Source: an uncultured Porphyromonadaceae bacterium
GTDB lineage: Bacteria; Bacteroidota; Bacteroidia; Bacteroidales; Muribaculaceae
Direction of reading: 5' to 3'
Assembly (NCBI GenBank): GCA_947175225.1
Contig: CAMWLX010000065.1
Coordinates: 1-12,025 of the forward strand
DNA length: 12,025 nucleotides
Positions 1 to 6,048 of the stretch are shown piece by piece (position 1 is the stretch's first letter; each line of letters starts with the position of its first letter). The notes beneath the pieces are model-generated. The model was not told where the DNA came from. It saw nothing but the letters and a program-made list of their open reading frames with translations, and searched no databases. The position numbers and the translations under genes are program-made.

Positions 1-498
1 CATCCTACACTGGTTGCGGATGACGACGACTTAGTGCTTTCTTTAGACGAAGAGGAAGAGGAAGAAGCAGATGATGAGAAGACTTCTAATAAGACAATGG
101 AAGATGAGACTATCATCGAAATAAAGGATGATGTGGAGCCTATCAGCACCCCGACTAAAGATGAGCTGCTAATAGAAATAAAGGAGGATGTCAAGGTTGA
201 GACAAAACCGACCCCCCCGGAGATTGAAAACAGACAGAGTATAAATATAAAGGAGAATACTAACTTTAAGAAAAAGGGATCGCTTAAATCGGCTTTTTCT
301 CTTAATGATAGATTTCTTTATTCACGGGAACTATTCGATGGCAACATGAAGATGTTTGACTCGACGCTTGAGTTCTTGAATGACATCAATAATCAATCGA
401 TGATAGAGGATTATTTCTATAATGAGATGGGATGGGACCGGGAGAATGAGACTGTCGTTTCTTTTATAGAGATAATTAAATTGAGAATTGAGAATTGA
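1..498 (+). CDS. 3' end of acidic hypothetical protein with a conserved C-terminal segment
   Basis: The frame is open from base 1, so the start lies outside the window; 165 residues are visible. The visible N-terminal part is very acidic and low in complexity (Asp/Glu runs, then Thr/Pro/Lys-rich sequence), so probably disordered. The last 70 or so residues look folded and conserved, with a 'LNDRF.Y.RELFDGNM..FD.TL' stretch followed by 'YFYNEMGWD.EN..V..FIEIIK'. From memory this resembles small uncharacterised Bacteroidales proteins; I cannot assign a function. The final residues (LRIEN) and the TGA stop are encoded by the first two units of the tandem array at 483-587, so the original C-terminus appears to have been replaced by repeat sequence. 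A GTG at 34 is in frame but need not be the start. rsmI follows 94 nt downstream on the same strand. Confidence 0.75.
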   Translation, partial: HPTLVADDDDLVLSLDEEEEEEADDEKTSNKTMEDETIIEIKDDVEPISTPTKDELLIEIKEDVKVETKPTPPEIENRQSINIKENTNFKKKGSLKSAFSLNDRFLYSRELFDGNMKMFDSTLEFLNDINNQSMIEDYFYNEMGWDRENETVVSFIEIIKLRIEN

Positions 499-587
499 GA
501 ATTGTGAATTGAGAATTGTGAATTGTGAATTGAGAATTGAGAATTGAGAATTGAGAATTTTGAATTTTTGAATTTTGAATTTGAATT
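483..587. repeat. 7-bp tandem repeat array (GAGAATT / GTGAATT)
   Basis: Eleven consecutive heptamers run from 483 to 559: eight GAGAATT and three GTGAATT (units 4, 6 and 7). Degenerate units of 6-8 bp based on TTGAATT continue to 587. The array starts inside the upstream coding sequence, supplies its stop codon, and ends 5 nt before the rsmI ATG, so it fills essentially the whole gap. Each unit junction contains TGA and the period is coprime to 3, so the + strand is closed in all three frames within about 21 nt. The reverse complement has no stops, which makes a spurious - strand ORF. Similar AATT-rich heptamer tracts are, as I recall, common between Bacteroidales genes. Confidence 0.9.
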
Positions 588-592
588 GAGTT

Positions 593-1258
593 ATGCTTTA
601 TATTGTGCCTACTCCGGTTGGGAATTTGGAGGATATGACGTTCAGGGCTGTCAATGTGCTGAAAGAGGCTGACCTGATTCTTGCTGAGGATACCCGGACA
701 AGCAGTGTGCTTCTGAAGCATTTTGATATCCATACTCCTATGCAGAGCCACCATAAATATAATGAGCATTCGACTGTGAAACATCTCACCGACAGGCTCG
801 TGGCCGGAGAGAATATTGCCCTTATCTCGGATGCAGGGACTCCGGGGATCTCAGATCCGGGATTTATGCTCGTGAGGGAATGCCGAAAGGCAGACGTGGA
901 AGTGACGGTGCTACCCGGAGCAACTGCCTTCGTCCCTGCCTTGGTGGGGAGCGGATTGCCTTGCGACAGATTTGTGTTTGAGGGATTCCTTCCTTTGAAA
1001 AAGGGCCGCGCCACAAGGCTTGCCCAACTTGCTGAAGAGACCCGGACAGTAATAATATATGAGAGTCCGGTGAGATTGCCGCGTACACTGCGGCAACTTG
1101 CAGAGACATTCGGCGAAAATCGGGAGGCATGCGTAGCGAGGGAAATATCAAAGAAGTTTGAGACTTTCCATAATGGCACTTTGAAGGAGCTTTCTGAGTA
1201 TTTTGGAGTGAACACTCCGAGGGGGGAGATTGTTATAGTCGTCAAAGGAAGAATATAG
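593..1258 (+). CDS. rsmI: 16S rRNA (cytidine1402-2'-O)-methyltransferase RsmI
   Basis: RsmI uses S-adenosylmethionine to methylate the 2'-OH of C1402 in the 16S rRNA decoding centre; it is cytoplasmic and belongs to the tetrapyrrole-methylase (class III) fold. All family motifs are visible in 221 residues: PTPVGNLEDMT (6-16), AEDTR (31-35), the SAM-loop SDAGTPGISDPG (79-90), LPGATA (107-112), the FEGFLP segment (129-134), VAREISKKFE (181-190) and the terminal GEIVIVVKG (211-219). It is shorter than the E. coli protein (about 286 aa) and stops right after the core domain, lacking the C-terminal extension; short forms are usual in this phylum as far as I recall. The ATG at 593 is chosen because the PTPVGN motif follows immediately. 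There is no good ribosome binding site; the upstream bases are the tandem array. Confidence 0.96.
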   Translation: MLYIVPTPVGNLEDMTFRAVNVLKEADLILAEDTRTSSVLLKHFDIHTPMQSHHKYNEHSTVKHLTDRLVAGENIALISDAGTPGISDPGFMLVRECRKADVEVTVLPGATAFVPALVGSGLPCDRFVFEGFLPLKKGRATRLAQLAEETRTVIIYESPVRLPRTLRQLAETFGENREACVAREISKKFETFHNGTLKELSEYFGVNTPRGEIVIVVKGRI

Positions 1259-1283
1259 ATAGAAATATAATAAATTTGATATT

Positions 1284-2144
1284 ATGAAGAAATTATTTGC
1301 ATTGGGCGCTATAGGGGCAGTTTTGCTGTCGGCTTGTAGCGGAGAGAAGGGCGACAAAACGGCTGATTCTCTACAGATCGTAACAGTTCAGTATGAACAG
1401 GCTTCTACATTCAATGATTCATTGCTGTTGCTGATGGGCGACATCTATGACGGACTCGACTCCATTAATATTCAGGAGGGTCTTCTCTACAGCATGGACA
1501 AAGGGGGCGAGAAGTTTGACAGAAGAGCTGAAGTGCGTCAGAACCTCCAAAGCATCAAGGATAGGCTTCAGCAAAACCGAGATCTTTTGGCTAAGATGCA
1601 GGCAAAGCTTGACAAGTCAAATTCAGACAATTCAGTGATGAAGAAGACCATCGCTGACCTCCAGGCAAGAATAGATCGTCAGGAAGAGAAAATCGCAGAG
1701 CTCAATACCAAACTCGAGGCTGCAAATGCAGAGATAGCTGAACTCAACGACCAGGTGATCAAAGGGCAAGAAGATCTTAAGGCAGAGACTGCAGCACGCG
1801 AGCAAGCTCAGGCAGAAGCAACCGCTGCTGAGAACCTTGCTAACCGAGTATATTATGCTATCGGAACAAACAAAGAGCTTAAGCAGAATGGCCTACTCGA
1901 TAAGAAATTCTTAGGAGCTACGAAGGTGCTTCAGGGTGATTTCAATGAGAATTACTTCACTGCAGGCGACAAGAGGACTCTTAGTGTGATCAACACAGGG
2001 GGCAAGAAAGTCAAAATCTGGGGTAATGTGCCAAAGGACAGCTACGAAATCATCGACAACTCTAACGGAACTCAGAGTGTGAAGATTTTGAATTCCAAGG
2101 CATTTTGGGAGAGATCTCCTTATGTAATCATTCAGATTGACTGA
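1284..2144 (+). CDS. Coiled-coil lipoprotein, Cbp1-like (collagen-binding adhesin family)
   Basis: The 286-residue protein begins with a lipoprotein signal peptide: KK at 2-3, a hydrophobic stretch, and a lipobox LSAC with lipidated Cys18. Residues about 80-185 form a long Leu/Ile-heptad, Glu/Lys/Gln/Ala-rich coiled coil. The C-terminal 100 residues (from VYYAIGTNKELKQNGLL at 189) look like a small beta-rich globular domain ending in AFWERSPYVIIQID. This order (lipobox, coiled coil, 'GT.KEL...GLL' domain, 'YVIIQ' end) matches my memory of the Bacteroides Cbp1 family, where one member binds collagen; collagen binding here is inference and the family assignment is from recall. It would sit in the envelope as a lipid-anchored protein. 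It starts 25 nt after rsmI with no clear promoter, so it is probably co-transcribed with rsmI; a strong hairpin follows it. Confidence 0.75.
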   Translation: MKKLFALGAIGAVLLSACSGEKGDKTADSLQIVTVQYEQASTFNDSLLLLMGDIYDGLDSINIQEGLLYSMDKGGEKFDRRAEVRQNLQSIKDRLQQNRDLLAKMQAKLDKSNSDNSVMKKTIADLQARIDRQEEKIAELNTKLEAANAEIAELNDQVIKGQEDLKAETAAREQAQAEATAAENLANRVYYAIGTNKELKQNGLLDKKFLGATKVLQGDFNENYFTAGDKRTLSVINTGGKKVKIWGNVPKDSYEIIDNSNGTQSVKILNSKAFWERSPYVIIQID

Positions 2145-2165
2145 GGATAATGCATTATTAGCTAT

Positions 2166-2199
2166 TTATAAGTTCGACCCCTCCGGGTCGAACTTATAA
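2166..2199. terminator. Perfect 15-bp inverted repeat (terminator-like hairpin)
   Basis: The arm TTATAAGTTCGACCC (2166-2180) is exactly complementary to 2185-2199, with a CTCC loop. It lies 21 nt after the Cbp1-like stop and 13 nt before the GH13 start. No T-run follows on either strand, so it is not a textbook intrinsic terminator; transcription attenuation, mRNA 3'-end protection or processing are alternatives. Confidence 0.55.
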
Positions 2200-2212
2200 G
2201 ACTTGTAAATTT

Positions 2213-4081
2213 ATGAGAAGACATAAAGCTTTATTATTGTGCGCTGCCATGGCCGGAGAAGCCTTGGCAGCCATTTCTGTAGATAAGATAGATCCGCCTT
2301 ATTGGTGGACCGGCATGCACGACACTACCCTGCAGCTGCAGATACATGGCAAAGATATACGGGAAGCTGAATTTTCCATGGAATATCCCGGCGTGACGAT
2401 TTATTCCGTTGCGCGTCTCGACGGGAGCCCTAATTGGCAATACATCTACCTTAATATATCGCCGGAGGCTAAGCCGGGGATGATTAAGCTCAAATGGAAA
2501 GCCGGGAAAAAGACCATCACACGAGATTTTGAACTGAAAGCTCGTAAGGAGATGAAAGGTGCGCAAGGTTTTTCAGCTGCCGACGTGCTTTATATGATAA
2601 TGCCTGATAGGTTTGCTTCCGGGATGGATGAACATTCTGAAGCAAAGACATTGAAAAATATCGTTGCAGAAGACCGAGAGAATCCAAATGCACGTCATGG
2701 AGGCGACCTCAAGGGCATCGCTGACCATATCGACTATATCGACTCGCTCGGAGTGACAGCAGTATGGCTAAATCCTGTGCTTGAGAATGATATGCCAGGG
2801 GGAAGCTATCATGGCTATGCCACCACCGACTATTACCGCGTGGATCCACGCTTCGGCACCAATGAAGAGTATGCAGCCCTGATTGAAACTCTGCACGGCA
2901 AGGGAATAAAGATGGTGATGGACATGATCTTCAATCATTCCGGAAGCCATCATCCGTGGGCATTAGATCCTCCGGCAAGTGATTGGATGAACCATCAGGG
3001 AGACTTCCAGCAGACCAACTACAGACTTTCCACTATCACAGACCCCTATGCATCGGAATATGACAAGGACCTGACAGTGAATGGATGGTTTGTGGAGTCA
3101 ATGCCGGATTTGAATCAGAAGAATCCGCATCTGATGAAATATCTGATTCAGAACTCCATATTCTGGATTGAGGATTCGCAGATAGATGGTATCAGAATGG
3201 ACACCTATCCTTATGCCGACCGCGAGAAGATGGGAGAATGGATAGATGCCGTCATGGCAGAGTATCCGGGATTCAACATCGTCGGTGAATGTTGGTATGG
3301 AAGCCCCGCAGGTGAGCAATTCTGGCAGACAGGGTCAGCCATTGCCGCTTCTATGGGAATAGACACCCGGCTGCCTGTAGTCATGGACTTCCCTTTGAGC
3401 ATATTATGTGCCGACCTCAAACCATTTAAGGTAGATTCTCAGGCTTGGAACGGTATCAATGAACTGTATGACCATTTTGCACTCGACTATGTGTATGCCA
3501 ATCCGATGAATGTACTTCGATTCCTTGACAATCACGACACAGACCGATTCATACTTGAAGAGCCGGAGAATCTTGATGCTTGGAAACAGGCAATCGCTAT
3601 GCTTCTGACCGTGCCGGGCATTCCACAGCTTTACTATGGCACTGAGTTGCTTATGAACGGAAGCAAGGAAGGATCAGACGGATTTGTAAGGCGCGATGTT
3701 CCAGGTGGTTTTGAAGGGGATAAGGAGAATCATTTTGCTGCAGCCGGAAGAAGCGAGCTTCAGAATGAGGCATACGACTTCATCGCCACCATCAACAATT
3801 GGCGAAAGACTTCAGATGCTATCGGAAAGGGGGATATGAAACATTTCATGCCTACTAATGGAGTGTATCTATACCGCAGAAAGTATGGACCGGAGGAAGT
3901 GATAGTCATTCTCAACGGGAAAGATGAAGACCTTGACCTTGACATGAGCCGATATGCAGAGATTATCAATGATGGAGACGCCTATAGAGATATCTTCAGC
4001 GGCAAGATCATCGTCTTGAAAGACGGGGATAAGAAATTGAAACTTCCGGCACGAGCCACTTGGATATTGAGTAAAAAATGA
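2213..4081 (+). CDS. susA: SusA-like GH13 neopullulanase / cyclomaltodextrinase, exported
   Basis: This GH13 enzyme should hydrolyse alpha-1,4 bonds of malto-oligosaccharides, cyclodextrins or pullulan. Length (622 aa) and sequence style closely match periplasmic SusA of Bacteroides (about 617 aa). A modest signal peptide (MRRHKALLLCAAMAGEALA) supports the ATG at 2213 and export to the periplasm. Residues about 22-115 form the N-terminal Ig-like domain (WWTGM, YPGV, LNI). The TIM barrel runs from about 125 to 530 and shows the four GH13 regions: DMIFNH (D237, N241, H242); GIRMDTYPYAD with nucleophile D330; IVGECW with acid/base E359; FLDNHD with transition-state stabiliser D442. A C-terminal beta domain ends at ATWILSKK. 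'PGGSYHGYATTDYY' and 'PDLNQKNP' are further subfamily marks. No SusB-G or regulator is in the window, so the 'susA' symbol refers to sequence type, not to a complete sus operon. Hairpins flank it on both sides. Confidence 0.93.
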   Translation: MRRHKALLLCAAMAGEALAAISVDKIDPPYWWTGMHDTTLQLQIHGKDIREAEFSMEYPGVTIYSVARLDGSPNWQYIYLNISPEAKPGMIKLKWKAGKKTITRDFELKARKEMKGAQGFSAADVLYMIMPDRFASGMDEHSEAKTLKNIVAEDRENPNARHGGDLKGIADHIDYIDSLGVTAVWLNPVLENDMPGGSYHGYATTDYYRVDPRFGTNEEYAALIETLHGKGIKMVMDMIFNHSGSHHPWALDPPASDWMNHQGDFQQTNYRLSTITDPYASEYDKDLTVNGWFVESMPDLNQKNPHLMKYLIQNSIFWIEDSQIDGIRMDTYPYADREKMGEWIDAVMAEYPGFNIVGECWYGSPAGEQFWQTGSAIAASMGIDTRLPVVMDFPLSILCADLKPFKVDSQAWNGINELYDHFALDYVYANPMNVLRFLDNHDTDRFILEEPENLDAWKQAIAMLLTVPGIPQLYYGTELLMNGSKEGSDGFVRRDVPGGFEGDKENHFAAAGRSELQNEAYDFIATINNWRKTSDAIGKGDMKHFMPTNGVYLYRRKYGPEEVIVILNGKDEDLDLDMSRYAEIINDGDAYRDIFSGKIIVLKDGDKKLKLPARATWILSKK

Positions 4082-4095
4082 TTAGGGATTGATTA

Positions 4096-4120
4096 AGTGA
4101 CGCACTTCACGTGCGTCACT
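4096..4120. terminator. Perfect 10-bp inverted repeat after the GH13 gene
   Basis: AGTGACGCAC (4096-4105) pairs with GTGCGTCACT (4111-4120) around a TTCAC loop, 14 nt after the GH13 stop and 17 nt before the next ATG. The 3' side continues with ATTTAA rather than a pure T-run. It could be a weak terminator or an mRNA-stabilising or attenuating hairpin between two genes of one unit. Confidence 0.5.
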
Positions 4121-4137
4121 ATTTAACTAATTAAGGT

Positions 4138-4659
4138 ATGAATAAGAGTATCAAAGTTATATTGAGCCTGTGTATGATATTGCCGGTTTTCGCCGGTTGT
4201 AAGCCTACGGAGAAGGGGTATCAGCAGGCGTATGAGGCAGCCAAGAGCAAAAGGGAGCAAGTGGATCCGGATGATGATCTTCTTACGGGGGGACATAAGT
4301 TGCTCAGTGAGGAATCGACAAATTGGAAGGTACTTGCAGGGGATTCGCTTCAGATACAGCACAAGTTTCTTAAGCCTACAGATGGAACAGCTTGGCCTCA
4401 ATCGGGCCCGTATCGTTTGGCAGTGGCAATGCTGAAAATGACCACGAATGCCAAATCTATGCTTGAAGATCTTCAAAAATCAAAGAGCCTGACACCTGTT
4501 ATAGCGACTGACGGAAAAGACACCTACTATATAGTAGCAGGGAGCGCATCATATGTTGACTCACTGGGGAATGTGCTGACCACTTTCAAGAAGGAGAATC
4601 CTAAATTTCAATATATTGGGCTTACCGGAGATGGGCCTGTTATCATTGTGGGGCGTTGA
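4138..4659 (+). CDS. Small lipoprotein with a probable SPOR-like domain
   Basis: A 173-residue protein with a lipoprotein signal peptide: K3 and K6, a hydrophobic core, lipobox FAGC with Cys21. A polar linker (22-85) contains an acidic DPDDD patch. The C-terminal region (about 91-172) has the beta-alpha-beta pattern of SPOR domains: YRLAVAML, a helix with Ala/Leu (NAKSMLEDLQK), LTPVIATDGKDTYYIVAGSA, a second helix (SLGNVLTTFKK), and a final strand (GPVIIVGR). SPOR domains bind denuded peptidoglycan glycan strands, often at division sites; binding here is inference because the family is very divergent. It starts 56 nt after the GH13 gene, past a hairpin, with TAAGG just before the ATG as a possible ribosome binding site. 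A low-complexity tract begins 1 nt after its stop. Confidence 0.7.
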   Translation: MNKSIKVILSLCMILPVFAGCKPTEKGYQQAYEAAKSKREQVDPDDDLLTGGHKLLSEESTNWKVLAGDSLQIQHKFLKPTDGTAWPQSGPYRLAVAMLKMTTNAKSMLEDLQKSKSLTPVIATDGKDTYYIVAGSASYVDSLGNVLTTFKKENPKFQYIGLTGDGPVIIVGR

Positions 4660-4660
4660 G

Positions 4661-4707
4661 GACTTTTAGGGCTTTAGGGGCTATAAAGGGTCAAGTGGCT
4701 CAAGGGG
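4661..4707. repeat. Degenerate 9-10 bp tandem tract
   Basis: Five imperfect units can be laid end to end: GACTTTTAGG, GCTTTAGGG, GCTATAAAGG, GTCAAGTGG and CTCAAGGGG. The tract begins 1 nt after the stop of the SPOR-like lipoprotein. It holds no reading frame or RNA gene that I can recognise. Confidence 0.6.
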
Positions 4708-4722
4708 CGCGGATGAGAGAGG

Positions 4723-4744
4723 AGGATTTTTCGGAAATCTTTTT
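4723..4744 (+). terminator. Weak intrinsic terminator after the lipoprotein gene
   Basis: AGGATTT (4723-4729) pairs with AAATCTT (4735-4741), including one G-U pair, around the loop TTCGG, and the stem runs into a T-run ending at 4744. The stem is short and A/T-rich, so efficiency is doubtful, but it sits properly between the lipoprotein gene and the promoter at about 4777. Confidence 0.4.
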
Positions 4745-4750
4745 ATGCGA

Positions 4751-4784
4751 TTGCACTTAAATACAGATTTTTTTATTATCTTTG
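4751..4784 (+). promoter_or_regulatory. Bacteroidota sigma-ABfr-type promoter for the polyamine/GH31 unit
   Basis: TATCTTTG at 4777-4784 is an exact match to the Bacteroidota -7 element TAnnTTTG. A TTG at 4751-4753 is the best -33 candidate, but the 23-nt spacing is a few bases longer than the usual 19-21. Transcription would start near 4790, giving a leader of about 60 nt before the ATG at 4852. Confidence 0.7.
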
Positions 4785-4799
4785 CAAATTGATATGCAA

Positions 4800-4818
4800 T
4801 GAAGTTGTTTAAACTTCA
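4800..4818 (+). other. Hairpin in the predicted 5' leader of the polyamine gene
   Basis: TGAAGTT (4800-4806) pairs exactly with AACTTCA (4812-4818) around GTTTA; the centre contains the palindrome GTTTAAAC. It falls about 10 nt after the predicted transcription start. Whether it regulates the gene is unknown; it matches no riboswitch class I recognise. Confidence 0.4.
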
Positions 4819-4851
4819 ATAATTCAGAATAATAAGAGATATAAATAAAGA

Positions 4852-6048
4852 ATGGGAAAAGTCGTTATCATCGGCGCCGGGGGCGTCGGCACAGTTGTAG
4901 CACATAAGTGTGCGCAACATCCGGAGGTATTCAATGAGATTGTGATAGCCTCTCGTACTAAATCAAAATGCGACGCTCTTGCTGCCAAGATCGGAGCCCC
5001 TAACATCACCACTGACAGTGTGGATGCTGACGAAGTGGACCAGATTGTAGAACTCTTCAACAGGCATAAACCCGACATCTGCATCAATGTGGCGCTCCCC
5101 TACCAGGATCTCACCATCATGGAGGCTTGCCTGAAATGTGGCGTAAACTATCTTGATACAGCCAACTATGAGCCAAAGGATGAGGCTCATTTTGAATACA
5201 GCTGGCAGTGGGCCTACCGCAAGAGATTTGAAGATGCAGGCTTGACAGCGATACTCGGATGCGGTTTCGACCCGGGAGTGAGCGCAGTCTTCACTGCCTA
5301 CGCAGCCAAGCATCACTTCAAGGAAATGCACTATCTCGACATAGTAGACTGCAACGCCGGCAACCACGGCAAGGCATTCGCCACCAACTTCAATCCGGAA
5401 ATCAATATCCGCGAAATTACTCAGAAGGGTAAATATTGGGAAGATGGCAAATGGGTAGAGACAGAGAATCTGGAAATCCACCAGCCCCTTACCTATCCTA
5501 ATATCGGAGAGCGCGAAAGCTACCTCCTCTATCATGAAGAGCTGGAGAGCCTCGTGCAGAACTTCCCGACCATCAAGCGTGCCCGCTTCTGGATGACTTT
5601 CGGTCAGGAATACCTGACCCACCTCCGCGTGATCCAAGACATAGGAATGGCGAGAATCGACCCGGTGATGTATAACGGACAGGAGATCATACCTATACAA
5701 TTCCTCAAGGCTGTGCTTCCTGACCCGGGTTCGCTCGGAGAGAACTACACAGGAGAGACTTCAATCGGCTGCCGCATACGCGGCATCGACAAGCAGGGAA
5801 AGGAATCTACCTACTACATCTACAACAACTGCTCTCATGAGGAGGCTTACAAAGAGACCGGAGCCCAGGCAGTCAGCTATACTACCGGTGTTCCTGCTAT
5901 GGTAGGGGCTATGATGTTCCTCACTGGCAAGTGGGTGATGCCCGGAGTGCACAATGTAGAGGAATTTGATCCTGATCCATTCTTGGAAACATTGGCGCTT
6001 AACGGTCTGCCATGGCATGTAATAGTAGATCAAGATATTGAATTATGA
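4852..6048 (+). CDS. Carboxynorspermidine/carboxyspermidine dehydrogenase (saccharopine dehydrogenase family)
   Basis: The enzyme of this family condenses an amine (diaminopropane or putrescine) with aspartate semialdehyde using NAD(P)H, giving carboxy(nor)spermidine, which a decarboxylase then converts to (nor)spermidine; it is cytoplasmic. The 398 residues begin with a Rossmann dinucleotide motif VVIIGAGGVGTV (4-15). Next come SRTKSK (34-39), the strand DICINVALPYQDLTIM (75-90), DTANYEP (102-108) and LGCGFDPGVS (135-144), all characteristic of the CASDH/CANSDH branch rather than of lysine-forming saccharopine dehydrogenase. The Bacteroides route to spermidine through carboxyspermidine makes spermidine the likely product, but the amine substrate cannot be read from sequence. 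It has its own promoter and a 60-nt leader. The stop overlaps the GH31 start by 4 bp (ATGA), implying translational coupling. The decarboxylase partner is not in the window. Confidence 0.88.
   Translation: MGKVVIIGAGGVGTVVAHKCAQHPEVFNEIVIASRTKSKCDALAAKIGAPNITTDSVDADEVDQIVELFNRHKPDICINVALPYQDLTIMEACLKCGVNYLDTANYEPKDEAHFEYSWQWAYRKRFEDAGLTAILGCGFDPGVSAVFTAYAAKHHFKEMHYLDIVDCNAGNHGKAFATNFNPEINIREITQKGKYWEDGKWVETENLEIHQPLTYPNIGERESYLLYHEELESLVQNFPTIKRARFWMTFGQEYLTHLRVIQDIGMARIDPVMYNGQEIIPIQFLKAVLPDPGSLGENYTGETSIGCRIRGIDKQGKESTYYIYNNCSHEEAYKETGAQAVSYTTGVPAMVGAMMFLTGKWVMPGVHNVEEFDPDPFLETLALNGLPWHVIVDQDIEL

Noticed and set aside
483..587. Tandem array considered as a CRISPR or phase-variation switch
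   Set aside because: No spacers between the 7-bp units; and copy-number change cannot shift the upstream frame because the stop falls in the second unit.
476..784. A 102-aa - strand ORF with a repeated NSQFSIL/NSQFTIH peptide
   Set aside because: It is the stop-free reverse reading of the heptamer array running into antisense rsmI; the peptide repeat is just AATTCTC/AATTCAC read with period 7.
598..1245. A 215-aa - strand ORF opposite rsmI
   Set aside because: It mirrors rsmI codons, has Ser/Val-rich shadow composition and no motif, while the + strand has every RsmI motif.
1271..1278. TAAATTTG matching the -7 promoter consensus just before the Cbp1-like gene
   Set aside because: No TTG/TTTG at the right upstream distance, and transcription would begin at the start codon itself; in AT-rich sequence this match is likely by chance.
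4963..5700. A 245-aa - strand ORF opposite the polyamine dehydrogenase
   Set aside because: The + strand protein is clearly conserved; the reverse frame shows no family features or ribosome binding site.
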